NCBI GenBank assembly: GCA_001910725.1
Contig: MJGA01000036.1
Coordinates: forward strand, 176,179 to 240,178
From: Phanerodontia chrysosporium
Taxonomy: Eukaryota; Basidiomycota; Agaricomycetes; Polyporales; Phanerochaetaceae
Direction: 5' to 3'
DNA length: 64,000 nucleotides
Shown: piece by piece, positions 32,858 through 44,841 of the stretch
Position numbering within the stretch: position 1 is the stretch's first letter
Layout of the letters: each line of letters begins with the position of its first letter
The notes under the pieces: model-generated
Database searches by the model: none
Seen by the model: the letters and a program-made list of their open reading frames with translations, nothing else
What the model was told of the DNA's origin: nothing
Translations under genes and position numbers: made by a program

Positions 32858-34166
32858 CTACAACTTGCTCGGTCCGGCGGGTTTGTCGATGTAGCGAACT
32901 CCTGTCTGCCACACGCCTGTTTTGAGCGTCTTATTCTCCAGCATACGCAACCATTCGAGCACAGTGGCCACAACCTCGTCCTGCAGCTGCGATACAAGTG
33001 TCAAGAGCGAAAGGAACAGAACGATGGCAGAACGAACCCCTGTGAAGTTATGGTCGGCCTCTTCCACAAGGCAGAGAGTGTGGGTCCCGGGTGTTCTTGC
33101 GCCCAGCGCACGAGCGTATATATACGCATCATACCTTGGGGACGGAACATGAGCATAAGCCTAAGGTGCACTTTGTTGTCACTTACGGAGGCACCGTCTG
33201 ATCCTGGAGGCCGTGCATGGTCAGCACGTCTGTCAGCTGGGGGAACCTGTCCCAGACAAGCGAAGTATCGAAGCTAGCAAACTCTTCCATGTCTGCTTTG
33301 GTGACCCTAGATCGAGCATCCGTAAATTCGCAGCCAATGCAGATGGGTGCCACTCACTTCTGCGCGAAGGGCTGGCGAGCGACGGTAGCTTCGCGGATAA
33401 ACCAGCCCTTCGTGTCAAGCTCATGCTGTTTGTCCGCGATAGTACCTGCACAATTCTATGAACACTGGATAGACGTCAGTAGTAATTCAACGCACGATAA
33501 ATCAACTGTTGGTGTGGCATCAGTGAGACGGGGATATAGTGACGAACTTAGCTTCGAAGACGTACCGGCATCCTGTACCGCCCTGACACGTTCACAAAAC
33601 CTCGCACATTGCCAGCCTCCTTCGCTGTACACATCCAGCGGAACGCTGTGACCACGCCTCTGGAGTGGCCGACGATTAGGTCAATGACATAGCCGAACTC
33701 AGAAGTTAGGTATGCGGCGACTGCTTCTAGGTCTTCGACGTCGTTCTGAAAGGCACCCATACGCCAAGGCCCCGGTGACTCGAAGTTGCCTCTGTTGCAG
33801 TGCGTGAGTGGAGACCCAATGCGCAAAGAACCTTAACGTACCGAAAGTCGAACCGGAAGGAGTCTATCGGAAGCCGGTGGGCAAGACGTTTGAGGAAGAG
33901 GTAGTCCTTGTGCCTTCAGGCGCGTCAGCAGATCACTTCATGCTGCGCGGGGCACTGACCCTATGGTACCATGCAGCAGCTATTGCACAAAGCGTGAGTG
34001 AACAGCGAGACCGCTGGCATGGAGTACGTACCAAAGCGATCCTCCGCGCTTGGGTAGGCTCCTCTGGGCTCAGCTGCTCAAGCACGCCTGTGAGCACGCT
34101 CTGCGGGTCCTGTGGGTGCGGTACGCGATGCTTCGTGGTCTTCTTCGTGGTGATCGGGTACGACAT
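32858..34166 (-). CDS. Serine alpha/beta hydrolase
   Basis: Nine exons (34166-34032, 33979-33960, 33913-33842, 33791-33566, 33505-33496, 33445-33358, 33306-33187, 33134-33038, 32986-32858) encode 298 aa, an exact codon sum. LLHGTIGHKDYLFLKRLAHRL is the oxyanion region, FRFDFRGNFES follows, VGHSRG is the nucleophile elbow, LTMHGLQDQTVPP gives the acid and EEADHNFTG the catalytic His. Exons 2 and 5 are microexons of 20 and 10 nt. The type is close to fungal esterase/aminopeptidase-like cytosolic hydrolases with unknown substrates. Confidence 0.88.
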
Positions 34167-34587
34167 GGTCTATGTTTCTACGACACGTAGAAGTGAAAGT
34201 CTAGATGCAGTCGTCTGGATGAGCACACAGCTTTGCGTTATGCACGAGTGAGAGAGATATATTGTGCGCGAAACCCGCACCGATTCCGAGCCCGCGGGAG
34301 GTCGGCGTCGGCACGTTCGCGGGGAGAGGCAAGTAGTCAGTAATCATGCGCAATTCAAGCGCGTCCGATGTGAAAGCGTGAGAATAATTCACTGTTACTG
34401 TGGGATAATCTCGAGATCAAATACTCCTTAGCTCCAGATCCCAGTTAGTTAGGACCATAATCTATTTCGCAATAACACATCGTGAGTCAGTATGTTAAAG
34501 GTCTAGCGTAGCGAGCGTTACATCCAAATGAGCGTGAGTGTAGTATCAGTGTATGGTGATGATTTTAATGACAGGGCACCGCGGAGA

Positions 34588-35887
34588 TTATTTTCCGTCA
34601 ATATGGTCGTCGGCGTCGCTACGCCCGTCCATCTCTACGTCTTGCTTGATGCTGATCGTTATAGGTCGCATAGGTATAGCGGTCCCGCCAATTGTCTGCG
34701 TAGGGCCTGCATACTCCGGCGAACGCTGGTGTGACGAACTCTTCAAACTCGTGAATGCCTCGGATGTCCGGAGGGCAATGCGTATCGTGATAGCGTTAAA
34801 CGTGATCCCCTGGACAGTCTCGTCAGGGGAAAAATGGATCATTAGAGATACGTCCCACATACCACGATCGGTGTGAGGATCTCCAGGACGATGTACTGCG
34901 CATTCAGGGAGGACGTATAGAACGCGAGAACGATGAGCTCCACCACGAGTTGCAGAGCTGCGGACTCGACGAGAATACGCAGGTAGGGCATAAGACCCTT
35001 CTTGTCCAGGCGATACTTCACCGAACGTCGATCGCTACTCCAGATGCGGTACGCCATGAGACCTGTCGTCAACACGGACTGCACGAAAGATATCACGTAG
35101 AAGGCGCATATCCAAGCTTGAAGCTTTTTGTCGAATATACTCGACTCTCCATGTTCTTGCGTGTATGTAGCACATACAGAGTAGCCAGATACTACTCAGA
35201 GATTAGCCACTCTGCACTGGTCGACGACATGTAGGACTTACTCGCGCCAGACAAGAGCAACGCTAAGAGAGGGAGCAAAATCTTCCAGTCCTGATTCCAG
35301 AGAATCCACGTACGATAAATCTGTGATTCTATCTGTCAGTAGACAAAGACGGCGAAGTATGACTTAGGCCTTACGGCAACTGCGTCTCCCAGAATCTCTT
35401 GCGTGGCGAAAAGGGCATCCTTCGTTATATGGCTCCAAGACGAGAGAATGCTGAACCAGGCCGTGGAACCTCCAGGATCACGGACATGAATGACGTATCC
35501 TTGGATAAGCCGGTAGCAATTTATGCCTAGTTGGTTGCGGAGACTCATGAGCGATGCGCGAAATGCAAGGGATACTTTTAACTTACTGAGATGCGCTGTG
35601 GCAATCCCCCACATGACAAGAGCAACAGTGAACATGATCTAGCAGAAAGTCAGCATAAGGCTCATCAGGTAATATCGAGTAGATCCGTACCCTACTGTGC
35701 GCATTTTGATGCTGACGCAAACTTACGTTGACATACACCGACGCCAGCGTAAGCGCAGCTAGGAATCCATACAACACTGCCTGCGAGAAGCGAAGTCAGT
35801 TCGTGCTCAATAAAATACACTGGACTGACCCACCTCCAGCCAGATAGAGACAATGAAGACTTGGTCAAGCGCCATCTGGTCAGCCAT
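34588..35887 (-). CDS. Multi-pass basidiomycete membrane protein
   Basis: Seven exons (35887-35834, 35780-35727, 35638-35587, 35526-35375, 35320-35242, 35191-34863, 34809-34588) give 313 aa with consistent phases. Hydrophobic helices include AVLYGFLAALTLASVYVN, MFTVALVMWGIATAHL, ILLPLLALLLSGA, WICAFYVISFVQSVLTTGLM and LQLVVELIVLAFYTSSL, about seven in all. A hydrophilic tail ends in acidic residues. The pattern YRTWILWNQDWK is common to a large Agaricomycete family of unknown role. One acceptor (35321 or 12 bases upstream) is ambiguous but both keep frame. Confidence 0.75.
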
Positions 35888-37725
35888 AATGGCGTGACGT
35901 TTTGTCCGGTCTGGACCTTGGTCAGGGGCTTTCAAAGGCTTTCGATAGCTGCTCAGCTTACCTCAGACGACGAGTTCAGGGAGAAAGAGAAGGAAAGGGG
36001 TCGTACAACTGAAGGTGAGAGCCTGGCGGACGCGAGCGCGGACAATGGTTGGGGGCGGAAGAAAAAGGGATAGGGCCCGCCACCCCATCACGCTATGTAT
36101 GTATCCGAGCGGAAGTCGGTGCGATACTGATCCGAGAGGCTGGCTCCTCAGCGGAGCAACCGTGAAAACAACGGCGCACGGGAAATGAGTATGAAACCGT
36201 GATGCCTGCCCTTCGATGAAGTAAAAACTGCGGACAATGAGGCTTTGCCTGGCGCATAGTTGACCGGAAGAGATAGCCGGGTGATTTGGCACCGCAATTA
36301 CCACTTGATGACCTCTAGTCTGACCAGAAGGTTGTTCCGGCAGCGCGACGGTGAGCGAAGGGTACTCGCGGAAGGTAGTCAGACTGGAGGCAACCGGTCC
36401 GAATTCCCAGTGACGTCCAGCCTCAGCCGCCACGCATCTGCTGATTCGTGAAGCCCCTGACAAACACTGGTGTGTAGGCCTGAACGATTCTGCCTCGAAG
36501 GTGTACCTGGTTGCGTGAGAGAGGCCGACGTCCGAGGCAAGCTTCGGACGCTGGCGCTCCGATCACTACTGCCGGAAATTTTGATTTTGGAAAGCGCCCG
36601 TGACTATGCCTACAGCCAAACAGCCAACTTCGATAGCATGAACCGCGTCTGCTTTGTGCGTCCGCAATCTTCAGCAGACACTGGTTGATAGCACCGCCCG
36701 AAAGACCGCGGCCAACCTTCATCAAAGTCCTCGGACCCGGCTAACACGGAAGGAGAAAGGGGCCTAATGACTTGCTTCGAATGACTCGCGCGTCGCCCGG
36801 AGTCCGTCACACTCTACAGAGCCTTCATACGACATACAGTCTCTGCCATGGATGCTGTCCAGAAGTGCCGGAGGAGGGACTGCCTTCGTCTTCCAAACAA
36901 CCAAAGCGTCGGGATGCCGACTATTGCCACATATGGCAAAGACTTTGTGGCGCACTGATGCGCTCGATGCGCCTTAGCGGCAGGACTCTCACGACACTCG
37001 CAGTTGATCTATCATGTCCACTGTCAGATGAGGCAAAATAGCGTGCGAACTCTCATTCGAAAACCATCAATATTGCGCACCATGACTAGTTACAGCCTTT
37101 TTCCGTGCGGATATGTCGAGGTGAATAAATTCAGTGGCCAGCAGCCCACAGTCGGTTCCCGAACTGTCCAATGTACCACACTAAGATAGTACCGAGCATC
37201 AGATAGATATGCTAAATTTAGTCCATGTCCTCTAAAGCCACCGGTGTTGCAGACATCACGACGCGGCGTCCTGCAAGCACAGAACCGTGTCAAATAACAA
37301 AACCTCTCAAGATGACTAATTTATGATCCACTGCCCATGTTGAAGTGTACCCGTAACTTTCTCTGCAGGCGATAGCAATGGACTGCGGGAGGAAACGATT
37401 AACCTGCACGAAACGTGGCCTTTCATGGCTCCTGCCCAAAGTAACTGACATGGTTCCCTCCTGCGGCACGTACCACCTAACAATGAATAGAAACTTGTGT
37501 AACGTATCATCAACAACATGTTAATTAAACTCTCCAGGTCGCAGAGATGAGAGTAACTCTCAGATTGACTGACTAGTCAAGACTAAAGCGAGACTAACTT
37601 AGCTTGAAGTAACGTGCGCTGCTTAGCGTGGGAATTGTGATACTGACCGTGAGAAATGTGTTCCAAAGCGGCGGGCTACGGAGTGACGCATCCGCGGGCG
37701 AACTGCGACATTCCGCAGGACGACG
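35888..37725. other. Large intergenic region, no gene seen
   Basis: About 1.8 kb upstream of the V-ATPase gene. All frames on both strands are short or motif-free. There is no repeat I can see by eye. Old gene remnants cannot be excluded. Confidence 0.5.
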
Positions 37726-39064
37726 ATGGAGGCACTCTTTTACAACGTACGTCCTCGATTCGCGTGTCGTACCGCTAAGACTCAACTTACGCAGCGCACT
37801 GCGCGGCTCAGGTGGATGCTGGGTTTCTCGAGGGAATCGTGAGGGGGTACAAGGCTGGCCTGCTCACCCAGAACCAGTACAACAACTTGACGCAGTGCGA
37901 GACGATTGAGGGTGCGTTATTTTGAGCTCTATGCAGTAGCTACCCTGACATGATATCTTACGCTACATCAAGACTTCCGGACACAGCTGTCATCGACCGA
38001 CTACGGCAACTTCCTCGCAAACGAACCTCTCCCAATTTCTACGTCCACTATCGCAGACAAAGCAACTCAAGTTCTCGTAGACCAGTTCAACTACCTCCGA
38101 AGCAATGCAGTTGAACCTCTTGCTACGTTTCTTGATTACATAACGTATGTCTACGACCAACGCTGCTCTTTCGGAAGCCTCACGATGCCGCTAGGTATGG
38201 CTATATGATTGACAACGTCATCCTGCTCATAACCGGCACGCTCCACGAACGCGACACGCACGAACTCATTGAGCGCTGCCATCCGCTGGGCGTGTTTGAC
38301 TCTATGCCTGCTCTGTGCGTCGCGTCCAATGTTGAGGAGCTCTACTACACTGTCCTTGTCGAGACGCCTCTCGGTGCGTGCTACAGCCCTCATGAAAGGC
38401 TTAGCCTACCCTTACCACCTTTGCCTGCGCAGCCCGGTTCTTCCGCGACAGCATCACGGCGTCCGAGCTTGACGACCTGAACATCGAAATCATCCGGAAC
38501 ACGCTGTACAAGTCCTACCTTGAAGACTTCCACGCGTTCTGCCAGAAGATCGGGGGCCCTACCGCGGAGCTCATGTCGCGCATCCTCGGCTTCGAGGCGG
38601 ACCGCCGCGCGATCAACATCACCATCAACTCGTTCGGCACGGAGCTCTCGAAGGAGCAGCGCGCCCGCCTCTTCCCTGCGATGGGCCGGCTCTTCCCCGA
38701 GGGCAACAACCAGCTCGCGCGCGCGGACGATATCGAGCAGGTGCGCGCCGCGTGCGACGCCATCGCGGAGTACCGCGCGTTCTTCGACTCGTCGACGGGC
38801 GGCGCGCCGAGTGCCGCGAACGGGAGCACCGCGCACCTCCTGGGCGATGTCGACGACGGCGGGGTCGGCGCCGAGCTCGAGGACCGCTTCTTCCTGTACG
38901 AGGTGCACCTGAACAAGCAGGCGTTCCTGCAGCAATTCCAGTATGCCGTGTTCTACGCGTACATCAAGCTCAAGGAGCAGGAGATCCGCAGCCTGACCTG
39001 GATCGCCGAGTGCATCGCCCAGGACGCCAGGGACAGGATACACGACTTCATTCCCATTTTCTAA
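37726..39064 (+). CDS. VMA6: V-ATPase V0 subunit d
   Basis: Five exons (37726-37746, 37812-37911, 37973-38144, 38195-38373, 38433-39064) give 367 aa, near the family length. [20 protein letters not shown] is the conserved start, then [48 protein letters not shown] and a C-terminal RIHDFIPIF. The protein couples the rotor of the vacuolar proton pump to the central stalk. Relatives contain a short Ser/Gly/Ala stretch where this one has [14 protein letters not shown], near residue 265. The last exon is strongly GC-rich. It is convergent with the SEC14-like gene. Confidence 0.96.
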
Positions 39065-39302
39065 GCACCTTACGACCGGCATGCTTTTCCACGGACTTTC
39101 GCATCCCGCCTCCTTTGTTACCCACCTTACAGCGTGAATGTATCACATTTGGATTCCCCTTGCCAATGGAAACATGATGATTATAAACGAATTACAATGA
39201 AGAATACATGCAAAAGAACAACAACCCAAATGGTACATAACTTAGGATGTTACATCAGGAGAAGAGAAGGATACAACAATACGAGAAGCAAGATGAAGTT
39301 CA

Positions 39303-40843
39303 TCACTCAGCGTGCAGGTCGCCAGTTTGCACCTCGCGTGTATCGGGGTGCTTCTGTTCCATCATATGCGCTGCCTCTTCATGCGAGAGCTGGCGCGGCG
39401 GCTCGTCATTTTCGGATGTGATCCGTACCTGGTCGAGCTGCTGTTGCACGGACTCCACACCGGGGGTGGACGGCCCAGGCGAGGCGTCCTCTGAGCTCTC
39501 CTCGGCAGACGCCTCGCCGAGGTGCGACTTGGCGTCCTCGAAGTGCTCCTCGTTGCCGTGCGAGTCCTCCATGACCGTGACGGGCGGCTGTGCATCGGCA
39601 GTAGGCGTCGTCTCCTGACTTGCGGTCTTCTCGTTTGCGCCTTGCGTGAACTTCTCGACGTCGCCCGGCTCCAGCGCGATGGAGGGCCGTTCGCCCTTCA
39701 GCCAGGCCTCCCGCCGCTCCTTGCGCCCGATCATCCACGGGCCCGCGCTACTGAACGCACAGCGGCCCATCTCGGCGACGCCGCCCTTGCCGTCGTCGAG
39801 CGCGATCTCCGTGCAGTCCTCGCATGTGCACGTTCCGCCGAGCGTCTCGGGCAGATTCTCGGCATCGACGAGCTCGAGGAGGGCCTTCTGGTAATTCGAG
39901 CCAAGGACGGAGACCTTGGCCACGGTCTCCTTCGCGAGCCAGGGGCGCATGACCGACCAGATGGCCGTGAAGGACGAAGGCGCATTCACGATCGCAAGTT
40001 GGGCCATGCTATAGAGCGTGTGTGTGTCAAGGTGGCGCGCATATAGCCATGGCAATGTGACTCACGTCTCAGGGAAGTAATCTTGAGACACCTGGAACGC
40101 GCCCCTCGCCAAGTGCTTCATTTGCCAGAATTGGCCTGTGCTGAAGCAATTCATCAGCAGGCTAGAAGCACCATATACCGGTCCACTCACCCAAAGCCCT
40201 TCAAGTCCACGATCACAAACGTTCCATCTATCGGTTTGCCAGCCGCAACTGCGGCGGCTGGAAGGACTTCCCGCGTGAGCGAGTCGGCATTGACCAAAAA
40301 TGCTTGCCAGAAGCGTTCAGGTGTGATGCCCTTGTACAGCTCAGTGGTGTTAATGCGGCCGAAGTGGTGAATGTTGAGCGGACGCCTTTCTTGTCGGTCT
40401 GAAGGATGAGATAAATTAGTCGAAGGTAGTTTACATGGGATGCTGTACATGCCTTGTGGAAAAACAGCGGCCAGAACTGAAATACATGATTGCGCTCTGG
40501 ATACTATGGACTAGTGAGCTCTTGTGCCAATAAAATGGGCAGGGAACGTACGTCAAATGGATCTATCCGCCTGTAGAGTTCATCTATCCCGACGCCTTCT
40601 GCGCTCTTTCTCCACTCGTAGCAGTTCTTCCACATTATCATTGCATTCTTGAGGTTCAGTTGCCGTGCACGTAGAAAACGCCTGTCGCTCTAGTTAGTGG
40701 GGCACGAGGTCGCAGAAAAAGTATGATACTTGCATCAGGGTACGGTCATCGGTCCCGATAGAGTCTCCTTCATGCAAGAGGCCTTCCTTGGTCAGCTCCT
40801 CTCGGAACTGTTTCAGAAGGGCATCCTGGTCCTTTGGCGCCAT
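39303..40843 (-). CDS. SEC14-type CRAL-TRIO lipid transfer protein
   Basis: Six exons (40843-40734, 40681-40552, 40476-40449, 40398-40191, 40140-40066, 40008-39303) encode 418 aa. DDRTLMRFLRARQLNLKNA is the CRAL-TRIO N motif, made only by a GC-AG intron (donor GCAAGT at 40733). PLNIHHFGRI, VDLKGFGTGQFW, YFPETMAQLAIVNAPSSF and LPETLGG form the lipid-binding fold. A Cys-rich CTCEDC follows, then an acidic Glu/Ser/Pro-rich tail of about 110 residues. It likely exchanges phosphatidylinositol and phosphatidylcholine at Golgi or other membranes. Several SEC14 paralogues occur in fungi, so I give no symbol. Confidence 0.92.
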
Positions 40844-41285
40844 GCTGAGGTCCTGCTGTCCGCTGTCAGCGCAAGAGTGGAGCGGAGCGCGTCGCCGATG
40901 CTCACCTGAGATGAGCACTGGGATCAACGCGCGTTGAGAGAAACACTGACAATATGAATAAGAATCGCGCAGGGCAGACGCAGAGGATACTCACAGCAGA
41001 GTCAGGGTATTTAGTCGGGCAGAGTCTCTGTGTGTAGAGAGAGAAAGGTGTCTCGGGAGGCGGGCTGGGGTGGAGGAGCTTTAGTAGAGCGTGTTGAATG
41101 GGCGCCTAGCTGGAAACATGGCTGGCCGCGATCAAACAGCCAGCCTCGGCGTCGCCGATGCGTCATTGCCGTGTCAGCGCTTCTGACGCGTCCCGTGCCG
41201 GACCCGCCGCCAGCAGGCGACCGACTCCGTGACCCTAACCCCAGCCCTCGCTCTCACGTCACGCGCTCCTCCCAGGTACCCGACC

Positions 41286-41501
41286 ATGGCGTCCCAAGTC
41301 CCTGCCAGTTCGTTCCTCACCTTCACCCACGTCTACAACCATGGTCTACATCGCCGGCATCGACATCCACGAGTGCCTCCGCAGGAGCCCCATTTCGCAC
41401 GCCAAAGGCGTAGAGTCCATTGTCTGGATCACCACCTTTGCTGGCGTGTACCGCGGCTTCCGCAACCACGCGAAGAGCCACCGGCACAAACTGCACGCTA
41501 A
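41286..41501 (+). promoter_or_regulatory. Upstream ATG frame overlapping the next gene
   Basis: An ATG in strong context (ACCATGG) opens a 71-codon frame that overlaps the main start at 41341 out of frame. Its first 20 codons (MASQVPASSFLTFTHVYN) look protein-like, after which it becomes Arg/His-rich. It may be a translational regulator. It may also be the true N-terminus joined to the main frame by a missing one-base correction. Confidence 0.4.
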
Positions 41502-42243
41502 ACACGGCCTGCCGCACACCAGCTCGGATACTGGAATCCCGCAGGCTCCTGGTGCTAATATTGGCGAGAAGCCGCCGACGCCGCTGCTGGTCAGGATCCT
41601 GTCACCGGTCGTGCATGCCGCGATCATCGTAACGCCCACCGTGTACCTCGTAGGCACCGCTTGGGGCAGCATGGAACAGCCCGAGTGGTTCAGTAACTGG
41701 GCCCTGCGCGACCTTGACCTTGGTGTCGGCCAGTTCGCTGCGCTAAGGACCCTCGCGTGTGCGGCCAACTACGGGCTCCTGTACCTCCTCAAGCGCGTAA
41801 GGCAGGAAATACATGCAGCCGTACGTGCTATAACGTCCGTTTATATAATTTGTGCTCATGCGCTGCATAGGCTGCGTCTGAGAAGCCCTCCTTCCCGCAA
41901 GAAGGCCCTTACAGCGTCGTGCGTCACCCCATGGCAGCGTAAGTGCGACGCAATCTCCTCGCGCGACGTGGTATTTACAACGATTGCAGTGCAACGCTCT
42001 TGGCTCAGACGACGTACGCACTTATGTGGTGGAACGCCATTCCATTGGCAACAGCCGCGGCGACCGCCTTGTACCTTGCCTTCCAGCTGCCTTACGAGGT
42101 GAGTCCTTGTATGCACGACTGACTGTGCTTGATCTCACGCAACATCACAGGAGCGCGTCAAAGAGAGTGATCTCCTCACTGGTTCGCAATACCAGGAGTA
42201 CAAGAAGCGGGTGACTTCGCGTCTCATTCCGTATATCTGGTAA
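41341..42243 (+). CDS. Isoprenylcysteine/phospholipid methyltransferase-like protein
   Basis: Four exons (41341-41796, 41871-41938, 41990-42098, 42151-42243) encode 241 aa in phase. HECLRRSPISHAKGVESIVW is near the start, with membrane helices around VHAAIIVTPTVYLVGTAW and MWWNAIPLATAAATALYL. The GPYSVVRHPM motif and a C-terminal YQEYKKRVTSRLIPYIW are those of the ICMT/PEMT membrane methyltransferase superfamily, where RHP and a Glu nearby bind S-adenosylmethionine. Whether it methylates prenylated Cys or a lipid is not decided. The upstream ATG frame complicates the start. It is divergent from the SEC14-like gene. Confidence 0.8.
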
Positions 42244-42491
42244 AGGGTCTACAATGAATTTCAAGGGCAAATGCTTGTATATGTTGTACATAACTCTACA
42301 CAGTGACTACACAACAACTGTTACATTTCTGCTGGTATAAACATTGCATAATCTGGGTGCAAGATCAAAGGATGTGGTACGGAAGCAAGCAAAGGTGAGA
42401 CGCACAGCGGGCCGCGAATATCCGAAGCGCCTCGACACGGCTGCATACGCACTAGGGATACGGCATCCCCCTGCGGTCCCATGGAGGTGGA

Positions 42492-43197
42492 TCAGCGGGA
42501 GAGAGCGATCCAGAAGAACGAACCAATCTTGGCGGCAACGCCGCACGCAAACATGGCCGCGGCGCCATACATGAGTGGGGGACGACGACGACGACACGGC
42601 GGGTGCGGGCGACGATGACGGAGCGATACTTTTTGAACTCACGGAACCGCTGCGCGGCGACACGCAGCGCGGGTTCGTCGGGGTTCGGGGCGCGAGGGGG
42701 AAGAAGCGGAGGGTGCAGTTCATGAGCCAGTGCTTGATCCGCAGGCAGACGAGCGCGCCGATGAGCGAGACAAGGAGGCTCGCGTAGCAGAGCGTCGGGA
42801 CCCAGACGTCGCGCACGCGCGTCGCGAACGTCTCTGGCTCGGCGCGAGCCCGGGAACGCCGTGCAGGGATGGCCCTGCTGCGCCATCTCGTCGAGCAGGA
42901 CGTGCAGCTGGCCGTGCATCTGCTGCTGGATCTGCTGCAGGCGCAGCACGATCTCGCGCGACGTGTCGCGCTGCTGCAGCGGGTTCGTCGTGAAGCTCGT
43001 GATGAAAAGCGTGATCAGGAGCGCGAGCACGCCGGACTGCGGGCGAAGCGATCAGCGAGCGACACAGGGTCCTTGGGGGAAACACGCACAAAGAGCAGCC
43101 AGCTACTCGATTCCTTCTGGAAGCGCGCGAAGCTGTGTGCATCGTCGTCCTCGTCCTCGAAATCTGCCAGCGTAGGCATATCGTCATGACTCTGCAT
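42492..43197 (-). pseudogene. DUF6535-like membrane protein, frame-broken
   Basis: Exon 1 (43197-43090) starts MPTLADFEDEDDDAH within MQSHDD-, with ARFQKESSSWLLF; an intron leads to SGVLALLITLFITSFTTNP, RLQQIQQQMHGQLHV and, in another frame, TRVRDVWVPTLCYASLLVSL and VCLRIKHWL. These match the two membrane helices of DUF6535 proteins. Later conserved-looking pieces (RVAAQRFREFKKY; a final helix FACGVAAKIGSFFWIALS ending at 42492) lie in different frames. Either the gene is decaying or the sequence has small errors in this very GC-rich stretch. DUF6535 families are large and often degraded in Agaricomycetes. Confidence 0.4.
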
Positions 43198-44139
43198 CGT
43201 GACGTTTGGTGCCTTGCGCTGCGCCCGCCAGTTCCCACCGCCGATGGAAGCTGTCGACCGATGCATGGAACAGTTGTCATACATCAAGACACTCTTTCTC
43301 TGCACAGACATACCGGCATCAGTAACCCGGAGGTAGTTTTCTGTGTGCAACCTACAATCGCTGGTGCCCTTGCTTCGGCATTCCGTTGCGCCCGTTGACA
43401 GAACGCGCTAGTGGGCGAGGCTGAAGGCATGACAGGTGCGGTTGCTCTGATGCGGCAAGCAACACTCTTTGGGTCGTACTTGACTGAAAGATCCCTGGGC
43501 CTCACGACTTCAGCACTGCAGACACATGGCAGTTAACGTTAAGTCTCGGGAGTTTGGACGCGCGGTCGTGCAAACCTGTGCCGTTCTGTACGATTGTGCA
43601 TCTATACGTCGGAGAATACTCCTCCCAAGCAGCAGAATAGGACGGCCTATCGCCACCTTCGAATCGTGGTGGTGGTTGCACTGAAGCAAAGGGCACAACA
43701 TTGTGGCGTACAACTCCGCCGTCCCTACATGCAGTCACAGCGGTATCCCACGGTTGGCGAAATCACGCCCATGGAGAGTTCAGCGCATGATATCGATTCT
43801 GACGAGGCTGTACCTTTGTATTACAATATTGCAGCACGAGTGAGCAGGGTCTGGCCGTTCCGCAAAAGGCCGCGAATTGGCTGGTGCGAGAGAGGCTCGT
43901 GCATGAATCGCGCTGAAGCGCCTCCTCGGAAGAAGGTACTTAAGACTATGAGTTCATTCGGAAGCCGGAGGAAGGCTCAACGAAGGCAAAGGGTGACCGG
44001 CACATGAACCTGCAGTAATCACAGACACCTTCTTGCGGCATGCTACACCTAAATACATGCAGCAAAATGAGGACCATGGCGTCCCGTTGTGAAGAGAGGG
44101 GAACCGAGAGCATTGAGCAAGAGACAGGTGCGGTCATGT
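43198..44139. other. Intergenic stretch, no gene seen
   Basis: About 940 bp between the DUF6535-like gene and uL6m. A frame at 43594-44007 shows no motif. Nothing is called. Confidence 0.5.
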
Positions 44140-44841
44140 CTACTTCTTCCTGACATCCTTGATCTTTACCCTCTCTTGTCCGACGATGATGCCCTGGCGT
44201 GCAAGCACGAGTCAGCTCATAGAGTGAGTGCCAAGGAACGAAAGACGCACCTTGCCCTTGTATGGCTCTGGCGGGCGGTTCTTCCTCACTGAAGAGGTGA
44301 ACAAGCCCAGAATCTGCTTGTCCGTGCCGCTTGCGAGGATTTTGGTGGGCGAGACGACCTCGATCTTTATGTGGTCCGGGATCGGGACGTACACCGGATG
44401 TGAGAAGCCCAGCTTCATGTTCAACCTCTTTCCTGTCCACCCCGGCCGCTTGCCCATCGGGTCGTCCTCCAATGCCGCACGATATCCGACGCCGACGAGG
44501 TACATGGGGGTGGTGAAGCCCTCAGTCATGCCTGTGATAGCGTTTGAAATGAGTGTGCGCGTGCGGCCCCATATTGAGCGCTGCGTCTTGTCCGTGCGGT
44601 CCTCGACGGAGACAGTAAGAGTCTCTGGCTCGGTGAAGTCGAGCCTGACGAAGTTCGGGAAGGGTACGCTGGTCGAACCGAGCGGTCCGCTGACCGCGAG
44701 TCCGGTGGGTGTTGGCTCGACGGTGACATTGGAGGGTATCTTGATGGGCTGCTTCCCAATGTTGGAGATGAAGTTAGCGGACCTGCATGCCGTCGTGCTG
44801 AAGCCGCGGACGGTCGCGTTGAGGCCTAGCCGAGGCAACAT
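44140..44841 (-). CDS. MRPL6: Mitochondrial large-subunit ribosomal protein uL6m
   Basis: Two exons (44841-44251 and 44193-44140) encode 214 aa. A mitochondrial presequence (MLPRLGLNATVRGFSTTACRS) precedes the L6 fold: IGKQPIKIPSNVTV, TLISNAITGMTEGFTT, LVGVGYRAALE, LNMKLGFSHPVYVPIPDHI and KNRPPEPYKGKGI. The short second exon (IIVGQERVKIKDVRKK) completes the C-terminal helix that binds rRNA. The upstream in-frame GTG codon is not used because the ATG at 44841 begins the presequence. The length matches fungal relatives. Confidence 0.95.

Noticed and set aside
35963..37000. Overlapping short frames on both strands
   Set aside because: None shows a domain or a plausible splice chain.
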